A DNA stretch of 64,000 nucleotides, taken from NCBI GenBank assembly GCA_026545765.1, contig JAIFAC010000416.1:44004-108003 (forward strand), read 5' to 3'. Below are positions 12,490-23,273 of the stretch, in pieces. This DNA is from Plantago major (taxonomy: Eukaryota; Streptophyta; Magnoliopsida; Lamiales; Plantaginaceae). Below the pieces are notes generated by a model. It was given only the letters and a program-made list of their open reading frames with translations, was not told the DNA's origin and did not search any database. Each line of letters begins with the position of its first letter. The stretch's first letter is position 1. Both the position numbers and the translations under genes were made by a program.

Positions 12490-12507
12490 TCCCCGGCAGC
12501 GGCACCA
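12490..12507 (-). other. Primer binding site of element B (tRNA-Asp type)
   Basis: TCCCCGGCAGCGGCACCA on the plus strand, five bases from the LTR start at 12513. One base differs from the priming sites of A and C. Confidence 0.78.
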
Positions 12508-12512
12508 AATTT

Positions 12513-13400
12513 TGATATGCACTCAGAGATTTTAATTTTCGTTGTAGAACTTGTAATCTCTAAATACAATCAAAGATTAAATTTATATGTCGGAAGTCCT
12601 CAATTCCACAGTTTATAGTGGAAAGCTGGCTCGGGATGTCGTTCTCCACGGACACTTAGCATTGGAACAAGCAAATAACGTAATTAAATTGTATGTAGAA
12701 AGTAAACAGAATGATTGCATACAGATTGATTGAATCGTAGTAAACCCTAATTAATGAGATGAAATCGATGGTGGAAAGGTGTAAAGGATCCCTGACCTCG
12801 CTCTGCTATGCTACTTCCAACTTCCTAGTTAAAATCCTACGCGATTACATCTATCGACAGTAGGGCATAATACTATGGCGCAGGAGGCACAGTCGGCATG
12901 AGTACCCCTACTCAGTTCAATGAAATTACTATGTCACTCAGCAGAACATCACAGCACGAAGCATGTATAGAGTTGTATAACCACGATTTACGTCTAATAA
13001 CTATTCCATTAATATATCACGATATATAAAGAAGTAGCAAAAGCAGAGTTATGGCGGTTCGCCTTTACAAGAGAAAGTTAGCTACTCAGAGTAATACTTG
13101 ACAGAATTCAAAAACAAGAAAGAAAAGAAGAGAAGAAACTTAGTCTCTGATGTCTTCGTGCTGCTTCTAGGGTTTCCTTCTTCTGGGTGCCAGACGGCCA
13201 GCGGTTTTGGGGTTTCACTTCCCCGAGGACTGGTTCTCTCTAAGGAGAGCTGCTCTATGAGCGGTGTAGAATAATGAGACCCCTGAGGTCTTATTTATAC
13301 TTGAAATTTTATGTTCTGGCCGCCATTCCTCAATAAGGAAGGTTTATAAAGGCGGGCTCTAGCCTGACAGGCCAGGAAAAAGGCCCTGATTGAAACAGAA
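12513..13400 (-). repeat. 5' LTR of element B, inner part
   Basis: Begins TGATATGCAC next to the priming site. The stretch from 12793 is homologous to 4579 onward. It stops at the insertion point of element E; the LTR continues at 50046. The bases CAGAA (13396-13400) are repeated at 50041-50045 as E's target duplication. Confidence 0.88.
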
Positions 13401-14602
13401 TGTTGATCCAGATAACGACAAAGTAAAAGACTGGGGGGGGGGGGTGAATAGTCTTTTCAAACTTTTGTCGATCAAACGATTTCTCAGATATCTGTGAAGG
13501 TATCTGATACTTATAATCAGAAAGCGGAAGACTTTTGTGATAAATGCACGTGCTCATCAAGCTATAATTGTGTAAGTACCGAACAAGTAAATAAATAAAT
13601 AAGTAAAGTACTGTAAGTAAATGACACAAAGCTTTATAGTGGTATATGAGGGTGGCGCAATCCCTCAGCTAGTCCACTCGCCCTTTCTCAGGACTTGAAT
13701 CCACTAAGATAAGATAATGAGTTCCCCTTACAGAATCCTATCTCTTGATCCCTTTTACACTAGGTTCCCAACCAAGTGTTCCCCAGCTATCTGAGCTAAG
13801 TACTTCCTCTACTCAGTAACCTTTGAGATGTTCCTTAGTTTCCCAAACTAAGTACTTCCTATGCTCAACGCCTTGTTGGTGTTGGTTATGGTAGTTTATC
13901 AGGTGAGCAAGCTCTTAATAACTTATACAGTTATCTAGGAGTGCTCTGTAGAAACAAGCTCACTTAATACAATTTTCAATGTATGGTAAGTTGTTCTTTA
14001 CTGACCCAAGTCTTTGTTGTATGTTCAAGAGAATGAATCTCAGATATCAGTCGCAACTTAATCTTTTGATTCAACTCTTTCACAATGAACAATGCTTGTT
14101 AAGGATCAGGACACTTAGAACTTTCGTGCTACTTAGAATTCAAGAGCTTTAGTCGCAACAGTGTGCTAAAGAGAATAAGTAGGTTGAAGGCTTGTATGCT
14201 TGAGTATGAGATTGTAATTCTGCATGTTAAGTGTATCTTTCAAGCATTCTAAGTGTTGATATTTATACTTGATTTTCAAGCCGTTTGAATAGTATCCGTT
14301 AGGCTTCTTTGAAATTCAAACTGTTGATATTTGAAAATAGTACGGCAGTGAGCTTTGTCTCTTTTCAGAGATTCCTCTTTTGTTCAGACATCTCTGTCTG
14401 CATAATTAATGCATTGTACTATTTTTGTCCTGTCGTCTCAACGGATAAGTGAAAGGTATCTGAGCCTTGACACACTCCTTTCTCAGTAACCTTTACTCCT
14501 CAGATATCTATTAGGAAACTTGTCCTTTGAGAAAACTTGTTTCTTTAAGGTATCTGTAAAGAGGTTTCTGATGAGACATTTCTCCTTAGTCTTCAGCAAT
14601 CT
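13401..14602 (-). repeat. 3' LTR of element E (inner end deleted)
   Basis: Matches 48587-49798 closely, beginning TGTTGATCCAG. After 14602 the copies diverge: the last 240 or so bases of the other LTR (49799-50040) are absent and env-like sequence follows at once. The LTR's inner end and the polypurine tract were lost together. TATA box in the element's sense near 14268-14260. Confidence 0.85.
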
Positions 14603-15444
14603 GAGCTTCTGGTGGGGTTGTCAGTGACCCTTGTGATCTCAGATAGATCAGAGCATCTGAGCTTCTGCCACTTCTTGAAGCACTTAAGATGCTTTGGCAG
14701 AGTGTGTTCCTTGAAGAAAGGAAGTAGGTCCTGGTATAAATCTTCAGGGACCTTTATAGCACTTCTTTGAGCCTGAAAGAAAATGAAAGGGTTTTGATTA
14801 AGTATCAAAACTTCAGTAGATATATGAGATATAAAGTTGTTAGGTATCTGAGTTACCTGTGTCTCAACAGCTGGCTCAGATGCATGAACTTTTGAGGTGG
14901 AAGTACCCTCAGATATCTTTGTGTAGGAGACTTGGGAGTCTTGTCCTCAGCAACTTCCATATATATCTTTCTGAACCTGAGAATCAAAAGTAACACAACA
15001 CTTAGAAATTTTGAGAAAAAGTTATACACAAAAGGTATCCGAGATGTCACTCACCTCCATTCTAGGAGGCTCAGATACATGTCCCTTAGAAACTTGTGCA
15101 GTTTCTGGTACTATATCAGGTGAAGCAAGCTTGGGAGCCACATCAATTTCCATTGCTTGAGGGGACTTAGGTGTCACTGCCTCAGCAATTTCTACTTCTC
15201 TTTGAACCTGTGAGTAGAAAGTGTTCAATACTTAGAAAAATGATCAGAGTATACTATAAAGAATATAGATATCTGAGTTGAATACCTTCTCAGAGGAAGG
15301 CTTAGATACATGTTCTTCTGAGACTTGGTGAGTCTCTGGTTGTTTCTCTGATGATTCTGGCTTCTCAGCCTCATCATTTTTTCTTCTCAGTTGGAGCCTT
15401 TAAGAAACAAACACTTAGTTAGTCAAGTGTTTAAAACATATATC
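14603..15444 (-). pseudogene. Env-like region of element E, C-terminal part
   Basis: Minus-strand frames (15228-15022, 15050-14853, 14808-14593) are rich in S, P, E, T and V, with repeated SEPP/SKSP-like stretches. One segment, PFFKEHTLPKHLKCFKKWQ (within 14808-14593), has a degenerate counterpart in element D at about 43610-43690, which ties this piece to the env-like region. Exact function unknown. Continuous with 23274-24681 before element C inserted. Confidence 0.6.
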
Positions 15445-16744
15445 TGATAAGCTCAAATTATACCCTATAAAACTTAAGAGAATAAGTTGTAGTTGTAGAC
15501 TATGCCTAACTCAGTATCGTTCTCTAGGGAATTAATTAAACTACCACAACGAAATAGAGCAGAACATTTGTTTGTAAGTAACAAGTTGGTTTTGAGTGAT
15601 TTTACTTCTAAAACACGAATTAATACTAAAGCAAATAAATGGTTTTGATCAAATGATAGAAGGGAACACGGTAGCGATGATCCGGTTATGCTAACTCGAT
15701 ACTAAGGTAATCGTTCATATTTGTCACACGGTCAGTGTACAGAAAAGTAATCAATCCAATTCAACCAAGCTGTTTTTCGAAGATTTCAATCTAGAGAAAT
15801 CGTCAGGTTTGTCAGACCGACGATTCTTAACCAAAATAATTTAGAATATTTCAAACTAGCATATTGGATCTAAGGTTTATACGAAAATCTCAAACTAGAC
15901 GAACCTATATGAGCGAATGTAAACCTATATTCAAACCCTAGATTGAATCGCATAACCATCACATAACTACCGAGTTACGAGAGGTTTAGCTACTCATACT
16001 TGAAGCAAAGACGAAGGAATTCATAATCTTGTATACGCAAAGCATAAACATAAAGATAATCGCAAGCAAGAGCATACAATTTGACAGATGAATCAAGCAC
16101 AATTGTATGGAAGCAATAGAGAATTATCAACTTACTAAGAATTCGATGTCGATGGTTCGTTACAAGAGAAAACCAAGCTCCAAGATCAATCAATGTCAAA
16201 AACTAGGTCTAGAATTCTAGTAGAAGAAGTTATGGCAAAAATTGCCTAAGTCTAACCTAATAAGGAGAAAACACAAGTCTCGATGAATTAGGACTCAAAA
16301 TCGATCTGGGGGCGAAGAAACAACTACTGGCGTCGCCAGGCGCAGTAAACCAAACTGGCGTACGCCAGTTTCCAAACTGGCGATACGAAACAAAATGGCG
16401 TCGGTAGTTCGTTTACGAAACAAACTGGCGTACGCCAGTTTAATAACTGGTGTCACCAGTTCTTCCTGGAATGACCGTTTTGCCCTTTTGACTCCAATTC
16501 TTGGTATTTTGACCTTCCCTCTCCACTTCTAGCATCCATTCGGGGCATTGGAACTCCATATCTTATAGATGCATGTAAAATACACCATTTTCCCTTCAAT
16601 TAGCACGGTTTAGCCAAATACCTACAAAACACACAAAGAACAAAACAAATAAAAATACTCTAGGAAAACTAATAAAACTAAACTCAAGGTTGACAAAAAG
16701 ACGGTAAAAAAGACCAGATGAGACTCTAAATTATCGTCTCATCA
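15445..16744 (-). repeat. 3' LTR of element C
   Basis: 1300 bases, TGATAAGCTC...CTCATCA. Contains two copies of the perfect 16-base palindrome ACTGGCGTACGCCAGT (16354-16369 and 16424-16439) among weaker copies. Longer than its partner, which has lost parts of the region equivalent to 15780-15900. Confidence 0.9.
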
Positions 16745-16756
16745 AACTCCCCAAAT
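16745..16756 (-). other. Polypurine tract of element C
   Basis: ATTTGGGGAGTT in the element's sense, directly at the 3' LTR boundary and identical to that of element A. Confidence 0.8.
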
Positions 16757-17277
16757 CGTACCTTTGTTCATCCTCGAGCAAACAAACAACCAAGACAAGA
16801 ACTAGACTCGAAACAAAAACGAACAAATAGCACATAACAGAGTTAAACTCCCAAGTGACCGAATGTACCATTGTAAACATTAAATTCTGGCAGCGCAAAA
16901 GTTTTGTACTCAACTAACCTTGGCGAGAATAGTGCATAGAAAATCAAACAAGAGCGTTTCTCAAGTAAATAACACTTAAGTCTAGCTCATTTGGTCCCTC
17001 CTGAGATGATTGTAGTGTAACTCTCACTCTCTTGGAAGTGTCCAAATAGGGTATGCGCTCAAAAAGTAAACTGGGACGATGACTTTCGTCACAAAGATGC
17101 CTCGACTATCTTATGCTATTGTACTCATCTCATCAGGTCGAAAGGGACTTTTGGCAAGCGACTTAATTTTCAAAAATCGAAGGCTATGCTGCTCCCCTTA
17201 TTCTAATCATTCATTTCAAAACTCAACCACAATTGCACTGTATATCCAATGCATGGCCTCATTGGGCTCTTTTATCT

Positions 17278-17455
17278 CAATTTTTTGCGTGTCTGTTTTA
17301 CCGAAAGTCTGCACTTTTGTGCATGTCAGTTTGGTATACGTGCCATCAACCTCACGGACATGTAGCTTTTCAGCCACGCCGGTATGTGGTAGTATTTGGA
17401 ACACGACTAACGGTGATCAATTAAGACCACAGATCCACCCCGAGATTCAAATTCA
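17278..17455 (-). other. Conserved 3' noncoding block of element C
   Basis: Third copy of the block at 1141 and 7760. The hairpin reads TGCAC-TTTT-GTGCA (17310-17323). The outer pair is T-A where element A has C-G, a change on both arms that keeps pairing. Confidence 0.72.
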
Positions 17456-17650
17456 GATAGCTTTGGGAAGCAGCAAACAGACTCTTAGCAAATATGCATA
17501 AACAGCTCAAGAGTCTCATCCCCAAACTTGTTCCTTGGAACGGATTTGGAGGAGAAAAAACAAAAGAAACAAGCATGTCGTTCATCATCCCAATGGCCGA
17601 GTACACATAAGTATGAGAAGGCGCAAGTAATTAAGTAAAAACTTGCACAA

Positions 17651-19266
17651 TGTTAGGAATATCTGGTTAGATTTTCATCAACAACCTAATGACTTATCTT
17701 AGCTCATAAAGGTGGTTAGTACTCTTGGTTCCTTGAACAACGTAAAGAGGAAACTCACTAAGTATGATAGTCTAGCTAATCTTGTATAGGATGTTAGGTC
17801 TCAATGTAATTTTATTTTCTAAAAGAAGACTAAGAAGAAGGCATCCGACATGAAAAGTTCAGCAGTTTGAAGATTTGAAGGCGCACAAGATTACTGAAGA
17901 CAATGGTTTCCAGATACCTATAACCAGATATCTTGAAGACACAAGTGTTTTTAAACAAACAGTGTTGCAAAAGATATCTGAGAAATAAAAGGTTTCTGAG
18001 ACGAGGAAAGTGCCCACAGATATCTACGCTCAGATACCTTGGACATAAACTATGTTTTTGAAAAGAAATATATTATAACAAGTTGTCTCAACAAGTGATA
18101 TATGGAGTTGTGATAAACTCTTGAAAAGGACGTGCACAGCATCAGAGAGTATAAAGATCTCTGATACCATGCATAGTTCCGTTGGCACTACATGACAAAA
18201 GTATAGTACAATGCATTAAATGCGCGGACAGAGATATACGAACAAAAGCGATAACCGAAGAAGAAGACAAGCGTATACTGATTATACTCAGATATCAATA
18301 GTTTGAATTTGATTTAAGCCTAACGGATACTATTCAAACGGCACTCAAATTCATCTATAAATATCAACACTTAGACTGTTTGAGAACACACCTTAGAACA
18401 CACAGAACTTAGAACACTGAACTTACATTGATTACTTTCACAAGTTCTCTCAAGCACACTACTTACCTTCAAGCTTTCTGTTGCGACCAAAGCTCTTGAT
18501 TCTAAGTGTCCTGATCCTTAATAAGCATTGCTATTTGTGAAAGAGTTGAATTAAGATTTGATAACTGAGAATCATTCTCTTGAACATTTATCATAGACTT
18601 GGGTCAGTAAAGAACAAGATACCATACATGGCAAAGTGTATTAAATATACTTGATTCATAGAGCTATCTGCATAACTGAACAAGTTATTAAAGAAGATCA
18701 CCTAACAAACTACCTTAAACCAACACCTTAATCGGCGTGGAGTCTGAAGTACTTAGTTTGGGAAACTAAGGAATAACTCAAGATTCTTGAGCATAGGAAG
18801 TACTTAGTTTGGGAAACTAAGGAATAGCTCAAAGGTTTACGATGCAGAAGTACTTGGTTGTGAAAACAGGGAATAATTAAGGGGAACACTTGGTTGGGAA
18901 CCTAGTGTATTTAGGAATCAAGAGAAGATATTTGTAAGGTTACATCAATTATCTGTCTTAGTGGATTCTAGGTCTGAGAAAGGCCGAAGTGGATTAGTTG
19001 AACGATTACGCCACCTTCAGATACCACTATAAAAAGACTTGTGTTATTTACTTTCTGCATTTTATTACTTGCTTTATTTACCTTGCAAAGTATTTACACC
19101 TATCTTGCTGAGCACGTGCACTTATCACAGAAAAGTCTTCCGCTCTCTGAAATTAAGTATCAGAAATCTTCACAGATATCTGCGAAACCGTGTTTATCGA
19201 CAGAAGTTTTAAAAGACTATTCACCCCCCCTTCTAGTCTTTTACTTTGCCGTTATCTGGACCAACA
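17651..19266 (+). repeat. Solo LTR of a Sirevirus-like copia element
   Basis: 1616 bases from TGTTAGGAAT to TCTGGACCAACA, flanked by perfect CACAA duplications (17646-17650 and 19267-19271). Same family as the LTRs of D and E. It has a TATA box CTATAAATA (18355-18363) and two copies of the hairpin unit CTTAGTTTGGGAAACTAAG (18752-18770 and 18803-18821). No internal sequence remains. Confidence 0.95.
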
Positions 19267-19620
19267 CACAACCCAGGAATCACACAATACAGTTGCCGGT
19301 ATAATATTTTTTCATCGGCTCAAGGCTTCTCACAGGCATTTTGGACTAAAGAGCTACACAGACTTATTATTTACAAGAGAAACGAACTTATAGGATTTTA
19401 AATCCACTGCACTACTTCCAGCTAAATATCACACAAAACATAAGCAGCAAGCAAATTTATCATCCACAATAGACGTTCGACTTGGAATAACAACTCATGA
19501 CTCACGATGGACTCTAGAACACAAGGGAGAAGTTGACACATGCATAAAGAACAAAAACAAAAGACTCTAGAGACTCAGATACTATACTAAGAAGCACAGG
19601 CAAGAAACTAAAAAGCACAT

Positions 19621-19634
19621 TCCCCTCCCCAAAC
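19621..19634 (-). other. Second, internal polypurine-like tract of element C
   Basis: TCCCCTCCCCAAAC on the plus strand. After removing the solo LTR and one duplication (1621 bases) it lies about 1258 bases from the true tract, against 1260 in element A. The downstream string TGTCCTCAAGC also recurs near the true tract of A. Confidence 0.5.
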
Positions 19635-19852
19635 CAAAACTCAAGCATGTCCTCAAGCTAAGAGTGAAAAGAAATAGAGATGTGATCGAAAGTTACTTGC
19701 CTGCGAGTGTACCTTTAAAGTCATGTACAACACTCTTCCATGTTGGCTAACGGGTACTCTGGAAATTCTTGGGCTTCGCGGCACCTTTCCTTCCCTGCAG
19801 GTAAGTGTGGGTGTAGAGTGGCCCGGTGTGTGCTCCCATGTATGTCTTCGTA

Positions 19853-20639
19853 TCAACCTGTGCAACAATATGGTATAGTAGTGGCTTGCAACTCGCGTTG
19901 CTTTCCATGTACCTCAATAGTGCAGGTACGAGCGTAGAGATTGACAATCATGCGAGTAGTCTTGATGAAGGCAGCCCAAAAGCAACATATTTTTTTCCAT
20001 GTCCTATCCTTTGATCTGAGACGACTCCACAACCACAAAATCTGCCATAAACACATCACCATCCAGTTGAACCGGGACATCTTCGACTATACCCATGCAC
20101 CTACTCCTTGTTCCATTGGCTAGCAGGACGAAGCATTTACGGGGCTCCAATCCTTTCAAGTTCAACTCCTCGCAAGTAGCAAAAGTCATCAGATTACAGG
20201 CAGCCCCCGTGTCAACAATACCAGTCACCTCAGACGAGTTACCAATGCCGACAACCAAATCAAAGCTATCCGCATCACTGACGCTTTTTTCCACCTTCTG
20301 AATCACATGAGTAGTGGAATCCACCGTAAAGTGATTTGGTTCCGCTTTCGCCTTCTCTACTGGGATCGCAGAACCAGGTGTGACTACTTCCATCTCCTTT
20401 TCCTCAACTCTCACTTCTACCGACTTCTCAAGTGCCGGTGTAGGTACTATCTCAACTATCTCCGGTGTCTTAACCTGGGCCACCGTATTCTCAAGCTGGC
20501 AAGTGCAGGTAGCAAGAACATACTTCACCTTACCTGGCTCATCAAATGTCACCTCAACAGCTAGAACTCTGTGGGTTTCTACGGTCGCTGGGAACTTACC
20601 CCTTTCTCTTTGCTGAAATTGACCAACTAGATCCCCCAA
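19853..20639 (-). pseudogene. Aspartic protease region of element C
   Basis: A 211-codon minus-strand frame (20639-20004) starts with a linker rich in E, V and P and carries GIVDTGAACNL at about residues 140-150, the active-site DTGA of a retroviral-type aspartic protease that would cut Gag. The protease fold continues in another frame (20080-19853) with AAFIKTTRMIVNLY, so a small frame slip separates the halves. The reverse transcriptase that normally follows is absent. The frame has no gag fusion; it may be expressed by read-through in an intact relative. Confidence 0.7.
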
Positions 20640-20876
20640 AGTCTTCTCTAACCGCTTCTACGCCTGCTCAATGCTGTCGAACCGCTGATCATTCCTGCTC
20701 TGATTTTTTGTGCCTTAGCCCAGAACTTCTCAGAACGCTCCATGTGGTTCCTGATCAAAACTTTCCGTCACTTTCGTAGTCTGAACCTGAACTGGCTGCT
20801 CCTGTGGCGCATTCTCATAAAAGTTGTTGCCAACTTGGTTACCCTGCTACTTACCACGCTGTCTGGTCTGCAATCC

Positions 20877-20962
20877 GTGCGCAAAATCAAATCCAAATAG
20901 TTTGCGCACGAATTTTGTCGGGACTCAAATAAAGGGATCTATCCAGCAGTAGATCCTTTAGA
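20877..20962 (-). other. Two adjacent stem-loops between gag and protease of element C
   Basis: GTGCGCAAA (20877-20885) and TTTGCGCAC (20901-20909) form a perfect 9-base stem with a 15-base loop. About 25 bases further, AGGGATCTAT and GTAGATCCTTT (about 20932-20962) form a second, near-perfect stem. They lie in roughly 190 bases (20873-21065) that look inserted relative to a continuous gag. Origin unknown. Confidence 0.45.
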
Positions 20963-21071
20963 TTCAACGTCTATTTCTATTTGAAAGGATCCTAAGGAAA
21001 AGGGCAATGAAATTTATAGGAAAATTCGACCACCGGGTTTTATCAACTTGCATCAAAATTATTATCAGAAA

Positions 21072-21989
21072 CTAGTTGACTATCTCAGGAGTCGGGTTCT
21101 CATTCATAATCTCCGAGAGCCTACACATGCTAACTCCATGCCCAAAGTTACAGCAGAGATTGCATCGCTCACTCACCTGTGAGCTTGGAGCGGAGACCGT
21201 GCCAAGCATCCTCATCTCCTTGATCTGATCCGCCAAATCGCAGTTACTAGGCCTTGAGGTTTCCTCCACAGCTCTAACTACACCCCTTCTAGACCGACTA
21301 TGCATCCCTTTAAGCTGGGAAACAGCAGCCAGCTTATCGAATGCTTCGGTCAAAGCAGCAGGACATGCTGTAACAATGGTCCCATCAATAGTCATGTCGA
21401 CCATATTCTGAGCTTCCCAATCTAGGCCCTCATAAAACCTGTAACACAAATCCATCTCAGACATCATGTGGTGAGGGCACTGAGAGAGCAGATTCAAAAA
21501 CCGTTCCCTTGCTTCATAGAAGCTCTCATCACTCATCTGCATAAACTTCTCAATCTGGAGACGGAGTTGCTTAGTCTTTTCAGCAGGATAGAACTTGTTC
21601 ATGAAAGATTTATACAGAGCATCCCAAGTACGAAAAGATTCCTCTGGCCGGTTAAGAAACCAGCTCTTAGCCTTGTCCTGCATGCAAATGAGGAAGACCT
21701 TCTTCCTGATTTCCTCGCCGGTCACAGTAATTCCACCTGCAGTTAGCGGAATTCTAGCAATCAACCCCTCAAACTCTTTCAAAAACCGAATGACATCCTC
21801 ATTAGCCATTCCATAGTACTTAGGCAAGTCATGGAAGTGATGAGGCTTGATCTCCATGTTCCTGGCATTATTAGACAGTACAATTGCTGACTTTCCAGCC
21901 TTAATCTCTCCAGGTTGCATGTATGCCCCATATGTCAGCTGAGCCATCAGAATTTCCTTTCTGATAAACCTGTTGTCAAAGCTACACAA
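21072..21989 (-). CDS. Gag protein of element C
   Basis: An open frame of 305 codons, the best preserved gypsy gene here. Order: short N-terminal segment; HFHDLPKYYG and FLKEFEGL at about residues 53-75; the retrotransposon gag (capsid-like) domain with KAKSWFLNRP, W..LY.SFMNKFYP and the ERFLNLLSQCPHH block; then a CCHC zinc knuckle CNLCCNFGHGVSMC at residues 276-289, which would bind element RNA. It begins about 100 bases after the priming site. The frame stops soon after the knuckle, followed by the stem-loop segment, so it may be shorter than in an intact relative. Cytoplasmic particle protein by family. Confidence 0.82.
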   Translation of the reverse strand: MCSFDNRFIRKEILMAQLTYGAYMQPGEIKAGKSAIVLSNNARNMEIKPHHFHDLPKYYGMANEDVIRFLKEFEGLIARIPLTAGGITVTGEEIRKKVFLICMQDKAKSWFLNRPEESFRTWDALYKSFMNKFYPAEKTKQLRLQIEKFMQMSDESFYEARERFLNLLSQCPHHMMSEMDLCYRFYEGLDWEAQNMVDMTIDGTIVTACPAALTEAFDKLAAVSQLKGMHSRSRRGVVRAVEETSRPSNCDLADQIKEMRMLGTVSAPSSQVSERCNLCCNFGHGVSMCRLSEIMNENPTPEIVN

Positions 21990-22090
21990 CTCGAAAACTT
22001 CAAAGAGATCTTAGTTTCTATTAGTGCACTAAACCGAAGGTTGGGAAACAAACAAAAATTTATACTCTAAACGCTACAGTAGGAATTAAT

Positions 22091-22108
22091 TCCCCGGCAG
22101 CGGCGCCA
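22091..22108 (-). other. Primer binding site of element C (tRNA-Asp type)
   Basis: TCCCCGGCAGCGGCGCCA on the plus strand, four bases from the LTR start at 22113. Identical to element A's site. Confidence 0.8.
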
Positions 22109-22112
22109 AATC

Positions 22113-23268
22113 TGATAAGCTCAAATTATACCCTATAAAACTTAAGAGAATAAGTTGTAGTTGTAGACTATACCTAACTTCGGTATCGTTCTAGGGAATT
22201 AATTAAGCTACCACAACGAAATAAGCGAGCGTTTGTTTGTAAGTAACAAGTTGGTTTTGAGTGATTTTACTTCTAAAAAATGAATTAATACTATAGCAAA
22301 TAAACGGTTTTGATAAAATGATAGAAGGGAACATGGTAGCAATGATCCGGTTATGCTAAATCGATACTAAGGTAATCGTTCATATTTGTCACACGGTCGA
22401 TTGTCTGAAAAGCAATCAATCGATTCAACGAGCTATTTTTCGAAGATTTCAAACTAGACGAACCTATATGAACGAATGTAAACCCTAGATTCGAATCTGC
22501 ATAACCACCATATAACTACCGAGTTTTGGAGAGGTTTAGCTACTCATACTTGAAGCAAAGACAAAGGAATTCATAATCTTGGATATGCAAAGCATAAACT
22601 TAAAGCTAATCTCAAGCAAGAGCATACAATTTGACAGATGAATCAAGCACAATTGTATGGAAGCAATAGAGAATTATCAACTTACTAATAATTCGATGTC
22701 AATGGTTCGTTACAAGAGAAAACCAAGCTCCAAGATCAATCAATGTCAAAAACTAGGTCTAGAATTTGAGTAGAAGAAGTTATGGCAAAAATTGCCTAAG
22801 TCTAACCTAACAAGGAGAAAACAAAAGTCTCGACGAATTAGGACTCATAATCGATCTGGGGGCGAAGAAACAATTAATGGCGTCGCCAGCCTTGCGCCTG
22901 GCGTCGCCAGTCAACCAAACTGCCATCGCTAGTTCGTTACGAAACAAACTGGCGTACGCCAGTTATTAAACTGGCGTCGCCAGTTCTTCCTGGAACGACC
23001 GTTTTGCCCTTTTGACCCCAATTCTTGGTATTTTGGCCTTTCCGCTCCACTTCTAGCATCCATTCGGGGCATTGGAACTCCATATCTTGTAGATGCATGT
23101 AAAATACACCATTTTTCCTTCAATTAGCGCGGTTTAGCCAAATACCTACAAAACACACAAAGAACAAAACAAGTGAAAATACTCTAGGAAAACTAATAAA
23201 ACTAAATTCAAGGATGACAAGAAGACGGTAAAAAAGACCATATGAGACTCTAAATTATCATCTCATCA
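22113..23268 (-). repeat. 5' LTR of element C
   Basis: 1156 bases, TGATAAGCTC...CTCATCA. Carries the palindrome ACTGGCGTACGCCAGT at 22948-22963 with partial copies at 22878-22995. No clear TATA box at the place where A and F have one. Confidence 0.9.
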
Positions 23269-23273
23269 ATAGC

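Larger units (their letters stand above)
15445..23268 (-). mobile_element. Element C: Ty3/gypsy retrotransposon with gag and protease only
   Basis: Right (5') LTR 23268-22113, tRNA-Asp-type priming site, gag 21989-21072, protease 20639 to about 19900, conserved 3' block, polypurine tract 16756-16745, left (3') LTR 16744-15445. Flanks are ATATC (15440-15444) and ATAGC (23269-23273), a 5-base duplication with one change. There is no reverse transcriptase, RNase H or integrase. Net internal length without the copia solo LTR is about 3.7 kb. It interrupts the env-like region of E. Confidence 0.88.

Noticed and set aside
2944-22108. Strings matching the tRNA-Asp 3' end
   Set aside because: Only 18-19 bases next to LTRs; they are primer binding sites, not tRNA genes.
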